Shown: one piece after another, positions 17,607-26,862 of the stretch
Position numbering within the stretch: position 1 is the first letter of the stretch
Layout: each line of letters starts with the position of its first letter
Made by a program: the position numbers and the translations under genes
Assembly: GCA_902825875.1 (NCBI GenBank)
Contig: CADECP010000031.1
Coordinates: 1-64,000 of the forward strand
Direction: 5' to 3'
Length of the DNA: 64,000 bases
Source: an uncultured Acidobacteriota bacterium
Lineage (GTDB): Bacteria > Acidobacteriota > Blastocatellia > RBC074
Notes under the pieces: generated by a model
What the model was told of the DNA's origin: nothing
The model's database searches: none
Seen by the model: only the letters and a program-made list of their open reading frames with translations

Positions 17607-18896
17607 ATGCCAATCAAAACTTTACACATCACCAATTCTTACCATCAATCTTCGGGCGGGATCAGCACGTTTTATCGCGCCTTGCTGGACGGCGCGAATC
17701 GGCTGGAACGGCAGATGACGTTGGTGGTTCCCGGCGAACAAACCCGCACAGAAACCGTTGGCGAATTCGCCCGCATCCATTTCATCAAAGCGCCTCACGC
17801 CCCTTCGTTTGATCGCCGTTACCGCTTGCTGATGCCGACGAAGTATTTGCCAGCTTTTGACGGTGAGTTGAAACGAATTCTGGCGGAAGAAAAACCTGAA
17901 TTGATAGAAATCTGCGACAAATACTCCGTCAGTTGGCTGGCCGGATTGTTGCGTCGTCGCTGGTTGAACGGATTGCCGCGAACCGTGTTGGTCGGCATGA
18001 ATTGCGAGCGCATGGATGACAACGTTTCTGCCTTCATCACCAAAAGCAAAGCTGGCAAGACGTGGTCGCAATTTTTTCTGGGGCATATGTACATTCCGCT
18101 GTTCGATTATCACATCGCCAATTCCGATTACACCGCTGCGGAGTTGTTGTCGGCAATGACTGCCAAACATCCGCGCGAAGTTCGCGTGCTGCCGATGGGA
18201 GCGCAAATTGCCGAATTTGCGGCTGCCATTCCAAACGAAACCAAGCGGCGACAATTGCTGGCTCAGGTCAATGGAGATCAAAACACCCGGCTGTTGCTGT
18301 ACGCCGGACGATTGTCGCCGGAAAAAAATGTCCCGCTGTTGATTGAAATGTTGGAGCGATTGGCCGACGAAAATTTCCGATTGGTTGTTGCCGGGGCAGG
18401 GCCTTTGACCGATTGGCTGGAAAGCGAAGCTCATCGCCGAACGCCCGGAAAAGTTCTCTCACTTGGCCACGTGCAAGACCGACAGGCTCTGATCAACCTG
18501 TACGCCAACTGCGATGCGTTCGTGCATCCAAATCCGCGCGAACCGTTCGGCATCGCTCCGCTGGAAGCAATGGCTGCCGGTTTGCCGTTGATCGCGCCGC
18601 GTTCCGGCGGAGTGCTTTCTTATGCCGACGACACCAACGCCTGGCTGGCCGCCGCCAATGGCGAAGCGTTTACCGAAGCAGTGAAATCCGTTTTCGCCGA
18701 TGCCTCAGTTCGCAAAGACAAACTGGCGCGCGCTCGGTGGACTGCCGAACAATTTCGTTGGCCAGAAGTCGCCGACCGGTTTTTTGCTTTGTATGACGAA
18801 CTGCACGCGGCGTTTCCTTCGTCGCGGTTTGCTCACCAACTCAGCCAAAAGCGATTTCCCAAATCACCGCAAGAAGTCGCCGCCGAAAAAGTTTGA
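17607..18896 (+). CDS. glycosyltransferase, GT4 family
   Basis: About 429 aa, GT-B fold. The N-terminus has SYHQSSGGISTFYRALLD (the GG-rich loop of GT4 acceptor domains) and IANSDYTAAELL. The donor domain has YAGRLSPEKNVPLLIEML and HPNPREPFGIAPLEAMAAGLP with the E-x7-E pattern. ATG 17607 lies one base after the stop of the membrane-protein gene and is preferred over an in-frame start at 17565. Distinct from the first transferase, so two successive glycosylations are plausible. Last gene of the four-gene run; a separate promoter for the next gene lies just after it. Confidence 0.88.
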   Translation: MPIKTLHITNSYHQSSGGISTFYRALLDGANRLERQMTLVVPGEQTRTETVGEFARIHFIKAPHAPSFDRRYRLLMPTKYLPAFDGELKRILAEEKPELIEICDKYSVSWLAGLLRRRWLNGLPRTVLVGMNCERMDDNVSAFITKSKAGKTWSQFFLGHMYIPLFDYHIANSDYTAAELLSAMTAKHPREVRVLPMGAQIAEFAAAIPNETKRRQLLAQVNGDQNTRLLLYAGRLSPEKNVPLLIEMLERLADENFRLVVAGAGPLTDWLESEAHRRTPGKVLSLGHVQDRQALINLYANCDAFVHPNPREPFGIAPLEAMAAGLPLIAPRSGGVLSYADDTNAWLAAANGEAFTEAVKSVFADASVRKDKLARARWTAEQFRWPEVADRFFALYDELHAAFPSSRFAHQLSQKRFPKSPQEVAAEKV

Positions 18897-18928
18897 TCGA
18901 ACGTCTGCCGCCGCCAGCGCCGCGTTGC

Positions 18929-18957
18929 TTGAATTCCAGCCAACCCGCCTCTACAGT
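18929..18957 (+). promoter_or_regulatory. sigma-70-type promoter for the PQQ dehydrogenase gene
   Basis: TTGAAT (18929-18934), a 17-base spacer and TACAGT (18952-18957), ending 38 bp before the ATG at 18996. Both boxes match the housekeeping consensus at 4 of 6 positions, with ideal spacing. Confidence 0.5.
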
Positions 18958-18995
18958 CTGCGCCCGTCACACATCTCACTTTACGGGCGGCAACC

Positions 18996-21122
18996 ATGAA
19001 CAAACTAAAAACCGGAATCGCATTCGGTTTGGCGCTGACGGCGGCATTGTTCGCCTTCAGTTCTCAGGCTCAAGTCAAAAAGAAATACAGCGGCTGGACT
19101 CAATTCGGCGGCGGCGAAGAAAACATCCACTATTCGACGCTGTCGCAAATCACGCGCGACAACGTTCGCCAGCTTCAAATCGCCTGGCAATTTGACAGCG
19201 GCGATGAATTCAACGGCTCCGAAATGCAATGCAATCCGATTGTCGTTGATGGAGTGCTGTATGCCACGACGCCAAAGCTGCGCGTAGTCGCGTTGGACGC
19301 CGCGACCGGAAAACAAATCTGGAGCTTTGATCCGAACGAAGGCAAGCGCGTCACCGGCAAGATGCGAAACCGCGGCGTGACGTATTGGTCGGATGGCAAG
19401 GAAAGCCGTTTGTATTTTGGCTATCGCAATTCGCTGATTTCGCTGGACGCCAAAACCGGCAAACCGGCGGCAGGCTTTGGCGAAAACGGCGCGATTGATT
19501 TGCGACAAGGTTTGGGACGCGATTCGGTCGCCGGACTGACTGTGACGCTGACCACGCCCGGCGTTGTTTACAAGGACGTTTTGATTTGCGGCAGCATGAC
19601 CAGCGAAGGTTTGCCAGCGGCTCCGGGCGACATTCGCGCTTTTGATTTGCGAACCGGCAAACAACGCTGGGGCTTTCGCACGATTCCGGCTGCGGGCGAA
19701 TTCGGCGCTGACACCTGGCCGTCGAATGCGCGCGAGTTTTTGGGCAGTGCCAACAACTGGCCTGGCTTGGTTGTAGATCAACAACGCGGCTTGGTGTTTG
19801 TTCCAACCGGTTCGGCGGCGTTTGATTTTTACGGCGGCAATCGTCCCGGCGACAATCTCTTCGCCAACACGCTGCTCTGCCTGGACGCCAAGACAGGCAA
19901 GCGCGTCTGGCATTTTCAAGCCGTCAAACACGATGTTTGGGATCGTGATTTTCCCAGCGCGCCGCAACTCGTTACGGTGAAACGCAACGGGCGAAACGTT
20001 GACGCCGTCGCGCAAATGACCAAGTCCGGCCACGTGTATTTGTTCGAGCGCACGACCGGCAAACCGCTCTTTCCGATTGAGTACAAAAAATATCCAGCTT
20101 CGCCGATTGAAGGCGAAAAGCTGGCCGAGACTCAGCCGCTGCCTTTACTGCCACCCCCGTTTGCGCGGCAACGATTGACCGAAAGCTTGCTGACCAATCG
20201 CACGCCTGAAGCTCGGCAATACGCGCTGGAAAAATTCCGCAAGCTTCGCAGCAACGGCCAGTTCGAACCGCCAAGCCACGAAGGCACGATTATCTTTCCG
20301 GGTTTTGACGGCGCGGGCGAATGGGGAGGCGCGGCGTTCGATCCTGAAACCGGATTGTTTTATGTGAACTCCAACGAAATGGCCTGGGTACTGAGAATCA
20401 TCGAAAAGCCAAAACCAAAAGCTTTGCCGAGCGGTAAAACGCTGTATGAAGAACACTGCGCCAGTTGCCACAAAAGCGATTTCAGCGGTTCGCCGCCGGA
20501 ATTTCCCGCGCTGAAAGAGCTTGGCAAAAAGATGAGCGAATCCGACGCGCGCGGCATCATTCGCAATGGACAAGGCCGCATGCCGGGTTTCAATCGGTTG
20601 GGCAACGAAGCCATTCAGGCAATGGCGTTGTACGTGCTGACCGGCAAAGACACCACAACGACCGCTACGGCAAGCGATCCGCGCATAGACCTGAAGTACA
20701 CGATGGACGGTTACAACAAATTTCTGGATCACGAAGGTTATCCGGCCATCGCTCCGCCGTGGGGAACGTTGAACGCGATTGACCTGAACGCGGGGCGCAT
20801 CATCTGGCAGATTCCGTTCGGCGAACACCCAGCGCTGGCTGCTCAAGGATTGAAAAACACCGGCAGCGAAAATTACGGCGGAGGCATTGTCACCAAAAAC
20901 GGTTTGTTCTTTATCGGCGCGACCAATTTTGACAAAAAGTTTCGCGTCTTCGACAAACTGACTGGCAAGTTACTTTGGGAAACCTTGCTGCCTGCGGCGG
21001 GCAATGCGACTCCGGCGATGTATGAAACAGGCGGTCGTCAATTCATCGTCATCGCTTGCGGCGGCGGAAAAGGCTCTGCGTCGGGCGGCAGTTATGTGGC
21101 GTTCGCTTTGCCCAAAAATTAA
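18996..21122 (+). CDS. PQQ-dependent dehydrogenase with inserted cytochrome c motif
   Basis: 708 aa. Signal peptide about 1-26 (ending SSQAQ), so periplasmic. It has repeated beta-propeller W-motif blades ([42 protein letters not shown]) as in quinoprotein glucose and alcohol dehydrogenases. A haem c site CASCH is at about residues 487-491 inside an inserted domain ([11 protein letters not shown]), then the propeller resumes ([21 protein letters not shown]). It oxidises a sugar or alcohol with PQQ and passes electrons through the haem to the respiratory chain. The substrate is not readable. No PQQ biosynthesis genes are in the window. Confidence 0.88.
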   Translation: MNKLKTGIAFGLALTAALFAFSSQAQVKKKYSGWTQFGGGEENIHYSTLSQITRDNVRQLQIAWQFDSGDEFNGSEMQCNPIVVDGVLYATTPKLRVVALDAATGKQIWSFDPNEGKRVTGKMRNRGVTYWSDGKESRLYFGYRNSLISLDAKTGKPAAGFGENGAIDLRQGLGRDSVAGLTVTLTTPGVVYKDVLICGSMTSEGLPAAPGDIRAFDLRTGKQRWGFRTIPAAGEFGADTWPSNAREFLGSANNWPGLVVDQQRGLVFVPTGSAAFDFYGGNRPGDNLFANTLLCLDAKTGKRVWHFQAVKHDVWDRDFPSAPQLVTVKRNGRNVDAVAQMTKSGHVYLFERTTGKPLFPIEYKKYPASPIEGEKLAETQPLPLLPPPFARQRLTESLLTNRTPEARQYALEKFRKLRSNGQFEPPSHEGTIIFPGFDGAGEWGGAAFDPETGLFYVNSNEMAWVLRIIEKPKPKALPSGKTLYEEHCASCHKSDFSGSPPEFPALKELGKKMSESDARGIIRNGQGRMPGFNRLGNEAIQAMALYVLTGKDTTTTATASDPRIDLKYTMDGYNKFLDHEGYPAIAPPWGTLNAIDLNAGRIIWQIPFGEHPALAAQGLKNTGSENYGGGIVTKNGLFFIGATNFDKKFRVFDKLTGKLLWETLLPAAGNATPAMYETGGRQFIVIACGGGKGSASGGSYVAFALPKN

Positions 21123-21140
21123 CTCAAACTGGAAATACAA

Positions 21141-22940
21141 TTGAACAAGAATTTGAACGATCCGCGCACTGAATACACTCACCGACTGACAAGCAGGCAG
21201 GCTACGCTTGAAATTGAGCAGCAACAAAGTCGCAAACTCTGGATTGCGCGACGAAGCGTGTTTGCTGTCTTTGCGGTGCTGGGAGTGCTGGCGTTTGACG
21301 GACACGTTTCCTGGTGGTGGCTTGCCTTGCCGGTTGCGGTGTTCATTGCGTTGATGGCCATTCACCAGCGAGTGCTAGGCGAAATCGAACGGCTGACCCG
21401 CGCGGCAAAGTTTTACGAACGCGGTTTGGCGCGGCTTGACGACAACTGGGCGGGCAGCGGCGAAACCGGCGAACAGTTCGCCGACAAGTCTCACGCTTAC
21501 GCCGAAGACCTGGATTTATTTGGTCGCGGTTCGTTGTTTGAATTGCTTTCGACCGCGCGAACTCGCGCTGGCGAAGCGAAGCTGGCAGCGTGGTTGATGT
21601 CGCCTGCCGATGTCGGCGAAGTTTGTGCGCGCCAAGTCGCTGTCGAAGAATTGCGTTCGCGTTTGGATTTGCGCGAAGACCTGGTGCTGCTCGGCGCGGA
21701 AGTTCGCACGGGCGTTCACACCGAAGAAGTCGAAGCGTGGGGAAATGCTGCGCCGATGTTTTCGATGAAACAAATTCGCGTCCTGGCGATCTTCACAGCA
21801 ATAACCGGCTTTCTGACGATTGCATCGGTTGTCGTGTGGATTGCGTTCGGCGTGCGATTGCCCGCGCTGGCGGCGATTGCGTTCGTGTTGTTTTTTTATG
21901 CGCGCTACAGCCGAGCGACCGCCGCGATCATTTCGGCGGTTGAACGCCCAAGCCGCGATTTGAATTTGCTGGCGGGGATTCTGGAGCGATTGGAGCGCGA
22001 ACCTTTCGCTTCGCCGAAACTGGCGGCGTTGCGCGCGCGGCTCGACACAGAAGGTTTGCCGCCATCGAAACAAATTGCACGGCTGAGCAAACTGCTTGAA
22101 ATTCTGAGTTGGGCGAAAAATCAGTTCTTCGCGCCCGTTGCGTTTTTACTGCTGCTGCCAGCGCAAATTGCCGTCGCCATCGAACGCTGGCGGCAAACCA
22201 CCGGCGTACACATCGGCGAATGGCTGGACACCGTCGCCGAAATCGAAGCGTTGAATTCGCTGGCCAGCTTTGCCTACGAACGCCCGGACAATCCTTTTCC
22301 TGAGCTTGTCGAAACCGAAGCCTGTTTTGACGGTGAAGCTCTGGGGCATCCGCTGCTTCCTGCTTCGCGCTGCATTCGCAACGATGTGCGATTGGACAGC
22401 CGCCATCAATTGCTGCTCGTCAGCGGATCGAACATGTCCGGCAAAAGCACGTTGATGCGAACCGTAGGCATCAACGTCGTGCTGGCTTTGGCCGGAGCGC
22501 CGGTTTGCGCTCGCCGTTTGCGAGTTTCGCCGCTGAACATCGGCGCTTCGATTCACATTCTGGATTCGCTGCAAACCGGCGCATCAAGGTTTTACGCCGA
22601 AATCACGCGACTGAAACAAATCGTCGAACTGACGAACGACAATCTGCCGCTGCTGTTTTTGCTGGATGAAATTTTGAGCGGAACCAATTCGCACGACCGC
22701 CGCATCGGAGCCGAAGCCGTTGTACGCAGTCTGGTCAAACGCGGAGCAATTGGTTTGGTGACGACGCACGATCTGGCGTTGACGCGAATCGCCGATACGT
22801 TGGACGAACGCGCGATCAATGTTCACTTTGAAGATCGGCTGGAAAACGGCAGGATGATTTTCGATTACCGAATGCAGCCCGGCGTCGTTCAGCGCAGCAA
22901 CGCCCTGGAATTGATGCGCGCTGTTGGAATCGAGGTTTAG
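21141..22940 (+). CDS. membrane-anchored MutS-like ATPase
   Basis: 599 aa. The C-terminal 220 residues are a MutS ABC-ATPase: Walker A GSNMSGKST, Walker B LLFLLDEILSGTNSHDR, and signature/His region TTHDLALT. The N-terminal mismatch-recognition domain of MutS is absent; instead hydrophobic helices occur at about 38-75 and 213-255 (and near 335-350). This fits the DNA-mismatch-repair-like MutS family of unknown role found in Bacteroidota and relatives, not canonical repair. Start codon is TTG with GGAAA just upstream. It lies 18 bp after the PQQ dehydrogenase, so it may be co-transcribed. It converges on uvrB with a 15-bp gap. Confidence 0.85.
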   Translation: MNKNLNDPRTEYTHRLTSRQATLEIEQQQSRKLWIARRSVFAVFAVLGVLAFDGHVSWWWLALPVAVFIALMAIHQRVLGEIERLTRAAKFYERGLARLDDNWAGSGETGEQFADKSHAYAEDLDLFGRGSLFELLSTARTRAGEAKLAAWLMSPADVGEVCARQVAVEELRSRLDLREDLVLLGAEVRTGVHTEEVEAWGNAAPMFSMKQIRVLAIFTAITGFLTIASVVVWIAFGVRLPALAAIAFVLFFYARYSRATAAIISAVERPSRDLNLLAGILERLEREPFASPKLAALRARLDTEGLPPSKQIARLSKLLEILSWAKNQFFAPVAFLLLLPAQIAVAIERWRQTTGVHIGEWLDTVAEIEALNSLASFAYERPDNPFPELVETEACFDGEALGHPLLPASRCIRNDVRLDSRHQLLLVSGSNMSGKSTLMRTVGINVVLALAGAPVCARRLRVSPLNIGASIHILDSLQTGASRFYAEITRLKQIVELTNDNLPLLFLLDEILSGTNSHDRRIGAEAVVRSLVKRGAIGLVTTHDLALTRIADTLDERAINVHFEDRLENGRMIFDYRMQPGVVQRSNALELMRAVGIEV

Positions 22941-22955
22941 AGTGTCCACCCAAAT

Positions 22956-24944
22956 TTATGCCACTGCTAATTCCCGTTCGCGCAAATACTTGATCTTGTC
23001 GCGCAATTCGGCGGCGCGCTCGAATTCGAAGCGTTTGGCAGCTTCGCGCATGTCGTGATTCAGTTGGGCAATGGTTTCGGCAATCTTTTCCGGGCTGTAT
23101 TCGTCGTAAGCTTCCAGTTTCAACGGCACTTTGAAGTAATCGGCTTCGTAAGCCGTGACCAACGTGGCTTCAATCGGTTTGACGATGGATTGCGGCGTGA
23201 TGCCGTTGGCTTCGTTGAAAGTCGTTTGTTTGGTGCGGCGGCGTTCGGTTTCGCCAATGGCGCGGCGCATCGAATCGGTCATTTTGTCGGCGTACAAAAT
23301 GGCTTTGCCTCGTGAGTTACGCGCCGCGCGGCCAATGGTTTGAATCAATGACGATTCGCTCCGTAAAAATCCTTCCTTGTCGGCGTCCAAAATCGCCACC
23401 AACGAAACTTCGGGCAAATCCAAACCTTCGCGCAACAGGTTGATGCCGACCAGCACATCGAATTCGCCTCGCCGCAAATCGCGCAGGATGCGAATGCGTT
23501 CCAGCGTGTCCACTTCGGAGTGCATGTACCGCACCTTGACGCCCAAATCGCCGTAATAATCCGTCAGGTCTTCGGCCATTTTCTTGGTCAGCGTAGTCAC
23601 CAGCACGCGCTCGCCGAGTTCGGCGCGTTCGCGGACTTCGCCCAGCAGGTCGTCAATCTGGCCGCGCACCGGGCGAATTTCGACTTCAGGATCGAGCAAG
23701 CCGGTCGGGCGAATGACCTGTTCGATAAATGTGCCGCTGGATTTTGTTAGCTCATACGGACCAGGCGTTGCCGAAACGTAAATCACCTGGCCGACACGGC
23801 GCTCCCACTCTTCAAATTTCAACGGGCGGTTGTCGAGCGCCGACGGCAGCCGAAATCCGAAATCTACCAGGTTCTGTTTGCGCGAACGGTCGCCGGTGTA
23901 CATCGCGCGGATTTGCGGGACGGATTGATGGCTTTCGTCAATCACGACCAATGTGTCTTCGGGCAAATAATCGTAAAGTGTCGGCGGAGGTTCGCCGACT
24001 CCGCGACCGGTCAGATGCCGCGAGTAATTTTCGACGCCTCGGCAAAAACCGAGTTCGTTGAACATTTCCAGATCGTAAGTCACTCGCTGCCGCAGCCGTT
24101 GCGCTTCGATCAATTTGTTTTGCGCGATCAGTTGCGGTTCCCATTCCTCCAGTTCGGCTTTGATGGTTTTGGCGGCGCGTTTGGTGGTGGCTCGCGTGGC
24201 GACGTAATGCGTCTTGGGATAAATCGGCAGCCGGCTGTCGTGCTTTTTCAGGACTTCGCCCAGCAGCGGATCAATCGTCGAAATCGAATCAATTTCGTCA
24301 CCCCACAATTCAATGCGGTAAGCCTGCTCCTGATAGCTTGGGTAAACTTCGATGACATCGCCGCGCACGCGAAAACTGCCTCGCCCGAATTCGATGTCGT
24401 TGCGTTCGTACAGCAGTTCGACCAGCCGTTTGATGATTTCGTTGCGACTGATTTTCTGGCCCGGCTCCAAAAACATGACCATGTCGTAATAAGCGTCCGG
24501 GTCGCCGATGCCGTAAATCGCCGACACCGAAGCGACGATGATGACATCGCGCCGCTCGAACAAACTGCGCGTGGCGGACAATCGCAGCCGGTCAATTTCA
24601 TCGTTCACTGTGGATTCTTTTTCGATGTAAGTGTCGGTCGCCGCAACGTAGGCTTCAGGCTGGTAATAATCGTAATAACTGACGAAATACTCGACGGCGT
24701 TTTCGGGAAAGAAGGTTTTGAATTCCTGGTAAAGCTGCGCGGCCAAAGTTTTGTTGTGCGCCATCACCAACGTCGGGCGATTCACCCGCGCCACGACTTG
24801 AGCGATCGTAAAAGTTTTGCCGCTGCCGGTGATGCCGAGCAGGACTTGATGCTTTTCGCCGTCGGCCAAGCCCCTGACCAGCGACTCGATTGCCTCCGGC
24901 TGGTCGCCTTCGGGCTGGTAATCCGAAACGAGTTTGAAGTTCAT
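22956..24944 (-). CDS. uvrB: excinuclease ABC subunit B
   Basis: 662 aa, full length for the family. It starts [17 protein letters not shown], with Walker [10 protein letters not shown], the beta-hairpin region with the [11 protein letters not shown] motif, helicase motif [14 protein letters not shown], motif [11 protein letters not shown], and the C-terminal UVR motif ([19 protein letters not shown]) that binds UvrA/UvrC. It verifies damage in nucleotide excision repair. ATG 24944 is chosen; the open frame extends to 25019 only by chance. A TATAAT ends six bases before the ATG, so the transcript may be leaderless. Confidence 0.97.
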   Translation of the reverse strand: MNFKLVSDYQPEGDQPEAIESLVRGLADGEKHQVLLGITGSGKTFTIAQVVARVNRPTLVMAHNKTLAAQLYQEFKTFFPENAVEYFVSYYDYYQPEAYVAATDTYIEKESTVNDEIDRLRLSATRSLFERRDVIIVASVSAIYGIGDPDAYYDMVMFLEPGQKISRNEIIKRLVELLYERNDIEFGRGSFRVRGDVIEVYPSYQEQAYRIELWGDEIDSISTIDPLLGEVLKKHDSRLPIYPKTHYVATRATTKRAAKTIKAELEEWEPQLIAQNKLIEAQRLRQRVTYDLEMFNELGFCRGVENYSRHLTGRGVGEPPPTLYDYLPEDTLVVIDESHQSVPQIRAMYTGDRSRKQNLVDFGFRLPSALDNRPLKFEEWERRVGQVIYVSATPGPYELTKSSGTFIEQVIRPTGLLDPEVEIRPVRGQIDDLLGEVRERAELGERVLVTTLTKKMAEDLTDYYGDLGVKVRYMHSEVDTLERIRILRDLRRGEFDVLVGINLLREGLDLPEVSLVAILDADKEGFLRSESSLIQTIGRAARNSRGKAILYADKMTDSMRRAIGETERRRTKQTTFNEANGITPQSIVKPIEATLVTAYEADYFKVPLKLEAYDEYSPEKIAETIAQLNHDMREAAKRFEFERAAELRDKIKYLRERELAVA

Positions 24945-24950
24945 ACGGCG

Positions 24951-24980
24951 ATTATAAAAACGGGCTTGTCGGGCGGGCAA
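24951..24980 (-). promoter_or_regulatory. promoter of uvrB placed against the start codon
   Basis: On the minus strand TATAAT (24956-24951) follows TTGCCC (24980-24975) with an 18-base spacer. Only CGCCGT separates the -10 box from the ATG, so the expected start of transcription falls at or beside the initiation codon. The -35/spacer region contains a dyad, GCTTG...CAAGC, that could bind a repressor. Confidence 0.5.
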
Positions 24981-25002
24981 GCAGGGTCGATGCGGGAGCG
25001 GC

Positions 25003-26862
25003 CTAGCGGAGTTTTTCAAGGATCGAACTGGCGCTGTAAACAGCCATCAGACGCTTGAATAGGGAGATTGACGGATAACTCAGGACGCGCAGCGTGTGGT
25101 AAAGCAGCGCCGCCCAATACTCGTCAAGGAAGTTATCAGCGACTCCAGCATCGTGATAAATGTCTTTTGCCGTGCCGCGAATGAGTTGAACCAACTCAAG
25201 GCAGGAGATGACATTCTCTTTGTGTCCAGGTTGCTGCCAGTCTTTATCGTCAGGTTTGAGTTGTGCCCAATCATTGAGCAAGTGCTCTTCCAATTCCAAC
25301 CAGAGAGCCATTTGAGAGGGTGTGTAATCAAACGCCGGGAGCTTATCAGCCGGACTATCCGCTTGCCGATCCAGCAGCATGAACTTCATTTCAACTTCCA
25401 GCCGCGCAAAATCCTGCGGTAAATGTCCCTGTTCCTGATAGAAAGGAAAATCTATCAGAAAAGGATGCTCCTGCTGTCCCAGCCAGAGCAAAACGTTAGC
25501 CGCATTCAAATCGCCATGCGCGGGTGAAAGCAAAACATTCAAAGAGCAATCCAGTTTATCAAAACCCGTCTTCCCGTCATCCCTGCTCAACAATTCGCGG
25601 ATTAGCACCACCCTCTCGCTCCATGTCGACGAAGTGTGCAGTAGCAGAAAACGCTCTCCCAGTTGGGCGTCAAAGCCGTCAAGAAAAGCGATGATGCGTT
25701 CTTTGGTTTTGCCGGTAAAGCGATACGGCGGGTGTTCGGAATACTGAGTTGGCGGAGCATCCGGTGTTTCCCAAAGCTGTCTGGGTTCCAGGCCAGGTTG
25801 CGCCTTGTCATACCATTGGCTGCACAGCCACTCCAAAACCTTTTTCAACATTTTCTGTCGATCAGCGCGAATCGTTGTAGGAGAAAAAGTGAATTGTGGG
25901 GTTGGCTTTTTCACTGATGAAGCCTTCTTCGACAATTCGTTCGCTTCGGCAATCAACATAGATTCAAGGTCTATGAACGGGCCAAGTTCCTGGTTACCAA
26001 TAGAAACATAACAAATCGCCTCCCAGGCGTTTCCACTGGTCGAGGCAACATACTCAAATAAATCCGACGTAGGCGGAGCCTGCGGTGAAATAGTGGGGAG
26101 AAGATCGGTAATGTGTTGGCGAAAAGGTTTGGCAAGAAATTCACGCGCTTTTTGATGCCCGGCGATCTCGGAAGCAATCTTCCACTTATCCTCCTCCTTG
26201 ACCAACTTGAGAACGAATTCGGAATTGGCGGCAACACAAGGATCGGGACGGATGCGGAAAACTCTGGAACCGGATTTCCCTTGGCCAAGTCTGTTGACCA
26301 TAACTTTGTCCCAGATGAAAAAACCACGGACAAGTTGCGCTAACAATGCCTTGCCGTCATTGAGTTTCCGACTGTTCGTCAATGAGCGAACTTGCTCTTC
26401 TAGTAACAAATCGTTATCCAACAAAACCTTCGGCCAGCGCGGAGACCAATTTAACCATTGCCTGAACTGACCGATAATCTGCCTTCGTTCATTTTCTCCA
26501 AGCCTGGCAGCCGGAACAAAAATCGTCTCACTGGCAGAAGATGGTCCTAGTAGATCAGGCGGGCCGTCGTCACCATAGACGCAGATAACTTTGCTTCGAC
26601 CAGACACTTGAACGTATAGCGCATTGAAGTGATGAGTGAAATCAATGCCGGTTTGCTGTGGGTAGGGGAGATCTGTAGCGACAAGAATAATGTTCCATGA
26701 AGCTGTAGCCACATGTTTATTTATCTCGTCGAAGTGTTGAGCCGGGAGAATTTCGGTAGAAAACTCTGTTGTGAGAATCTCGCTCAACAACTCAATCCGG
26801 CTCTTCTCAATTCGGCTCTGGTTTATGTCGCCGATCAAGATTCTTTCAGGAAAATCAGCCAT
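25003..26862 (-). CDS. receiver-like plus aminoglycoside-phosphotransferase-like kinase protein
   Basis: 619 aa, last gene of the signalling island. The N-terminal 110 residues look like a divergent receiver fold: [11 protein letters not shown] (beta-1 with one Asp), [14 protein letters not shown] (beta-3), [10 protein letters not shown] (beta-4). A middle region (about 190-420) is unassigned. The C-terminal part has the kinase catalytic loop [15 protein letters not shown] (His near 446) and FLIDF (Asp near 469), the Brenner and metal-binding motifs of APH/choline-kinase-like proteins. ATG 26862 has GGAGG upstream and an 8-bp overlap with the upstream stop (ATGGCTGA). It may phosphorylate a small molecule or protein as output of the pathway; the target is unknown. 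Confidence 0.75.
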   Translation of the reverse strand: MADFPERILIGDINQSRIEKSRIELLSEILTTEFSTEILPAQHFDEINKHVATASWNIILVATDLPYPQQTGIDFTHHFNALYVQVSGRSKVICVYGDDGPPDLLGPSSASETIFVPAARLGENERRQIIGQFRQWLNWSPRWPKVLLDNDLLLEEQVRSLTNSRKLNDGKALLAQLVRGFFIWDKVMVNRLGQGKSGSRVFRIRPDPCVAANSEFVLKLVKEEDKWKIASEIAGHQKAREFLAKPFRQHITDLLPTISPQAPPTSDLFEYVASTSGNAWEAICYVSIGNQELGPFIDLESMLIAEANELSKKASSVKKPTPQFTFSPTTIRADRQKMLKKVLEWLCSQWYDKAQPGLEPRQLWETPDAPPTQYSEHPPYRFTGKTKERIIAFLDGFDAQLGERFLLLHTSSTWSERVVLIRELLSRDDGKTGFDKLDCSLNVLLSPAHGDLNAANVLLWLGQQEHPFLIDFPFYQEQGHLPQDFARLEVEMKFMLLDRQADSPADKLPAFDYTPSQMALWLELEEHLLNDWAQLKPDDKDWQQPGHKENVISCLELVQLIRGTAKDIYHDAGVADNFLDEYWAALLYHTLRVLSYPSISLFKRLMAVYSASSILEKLR

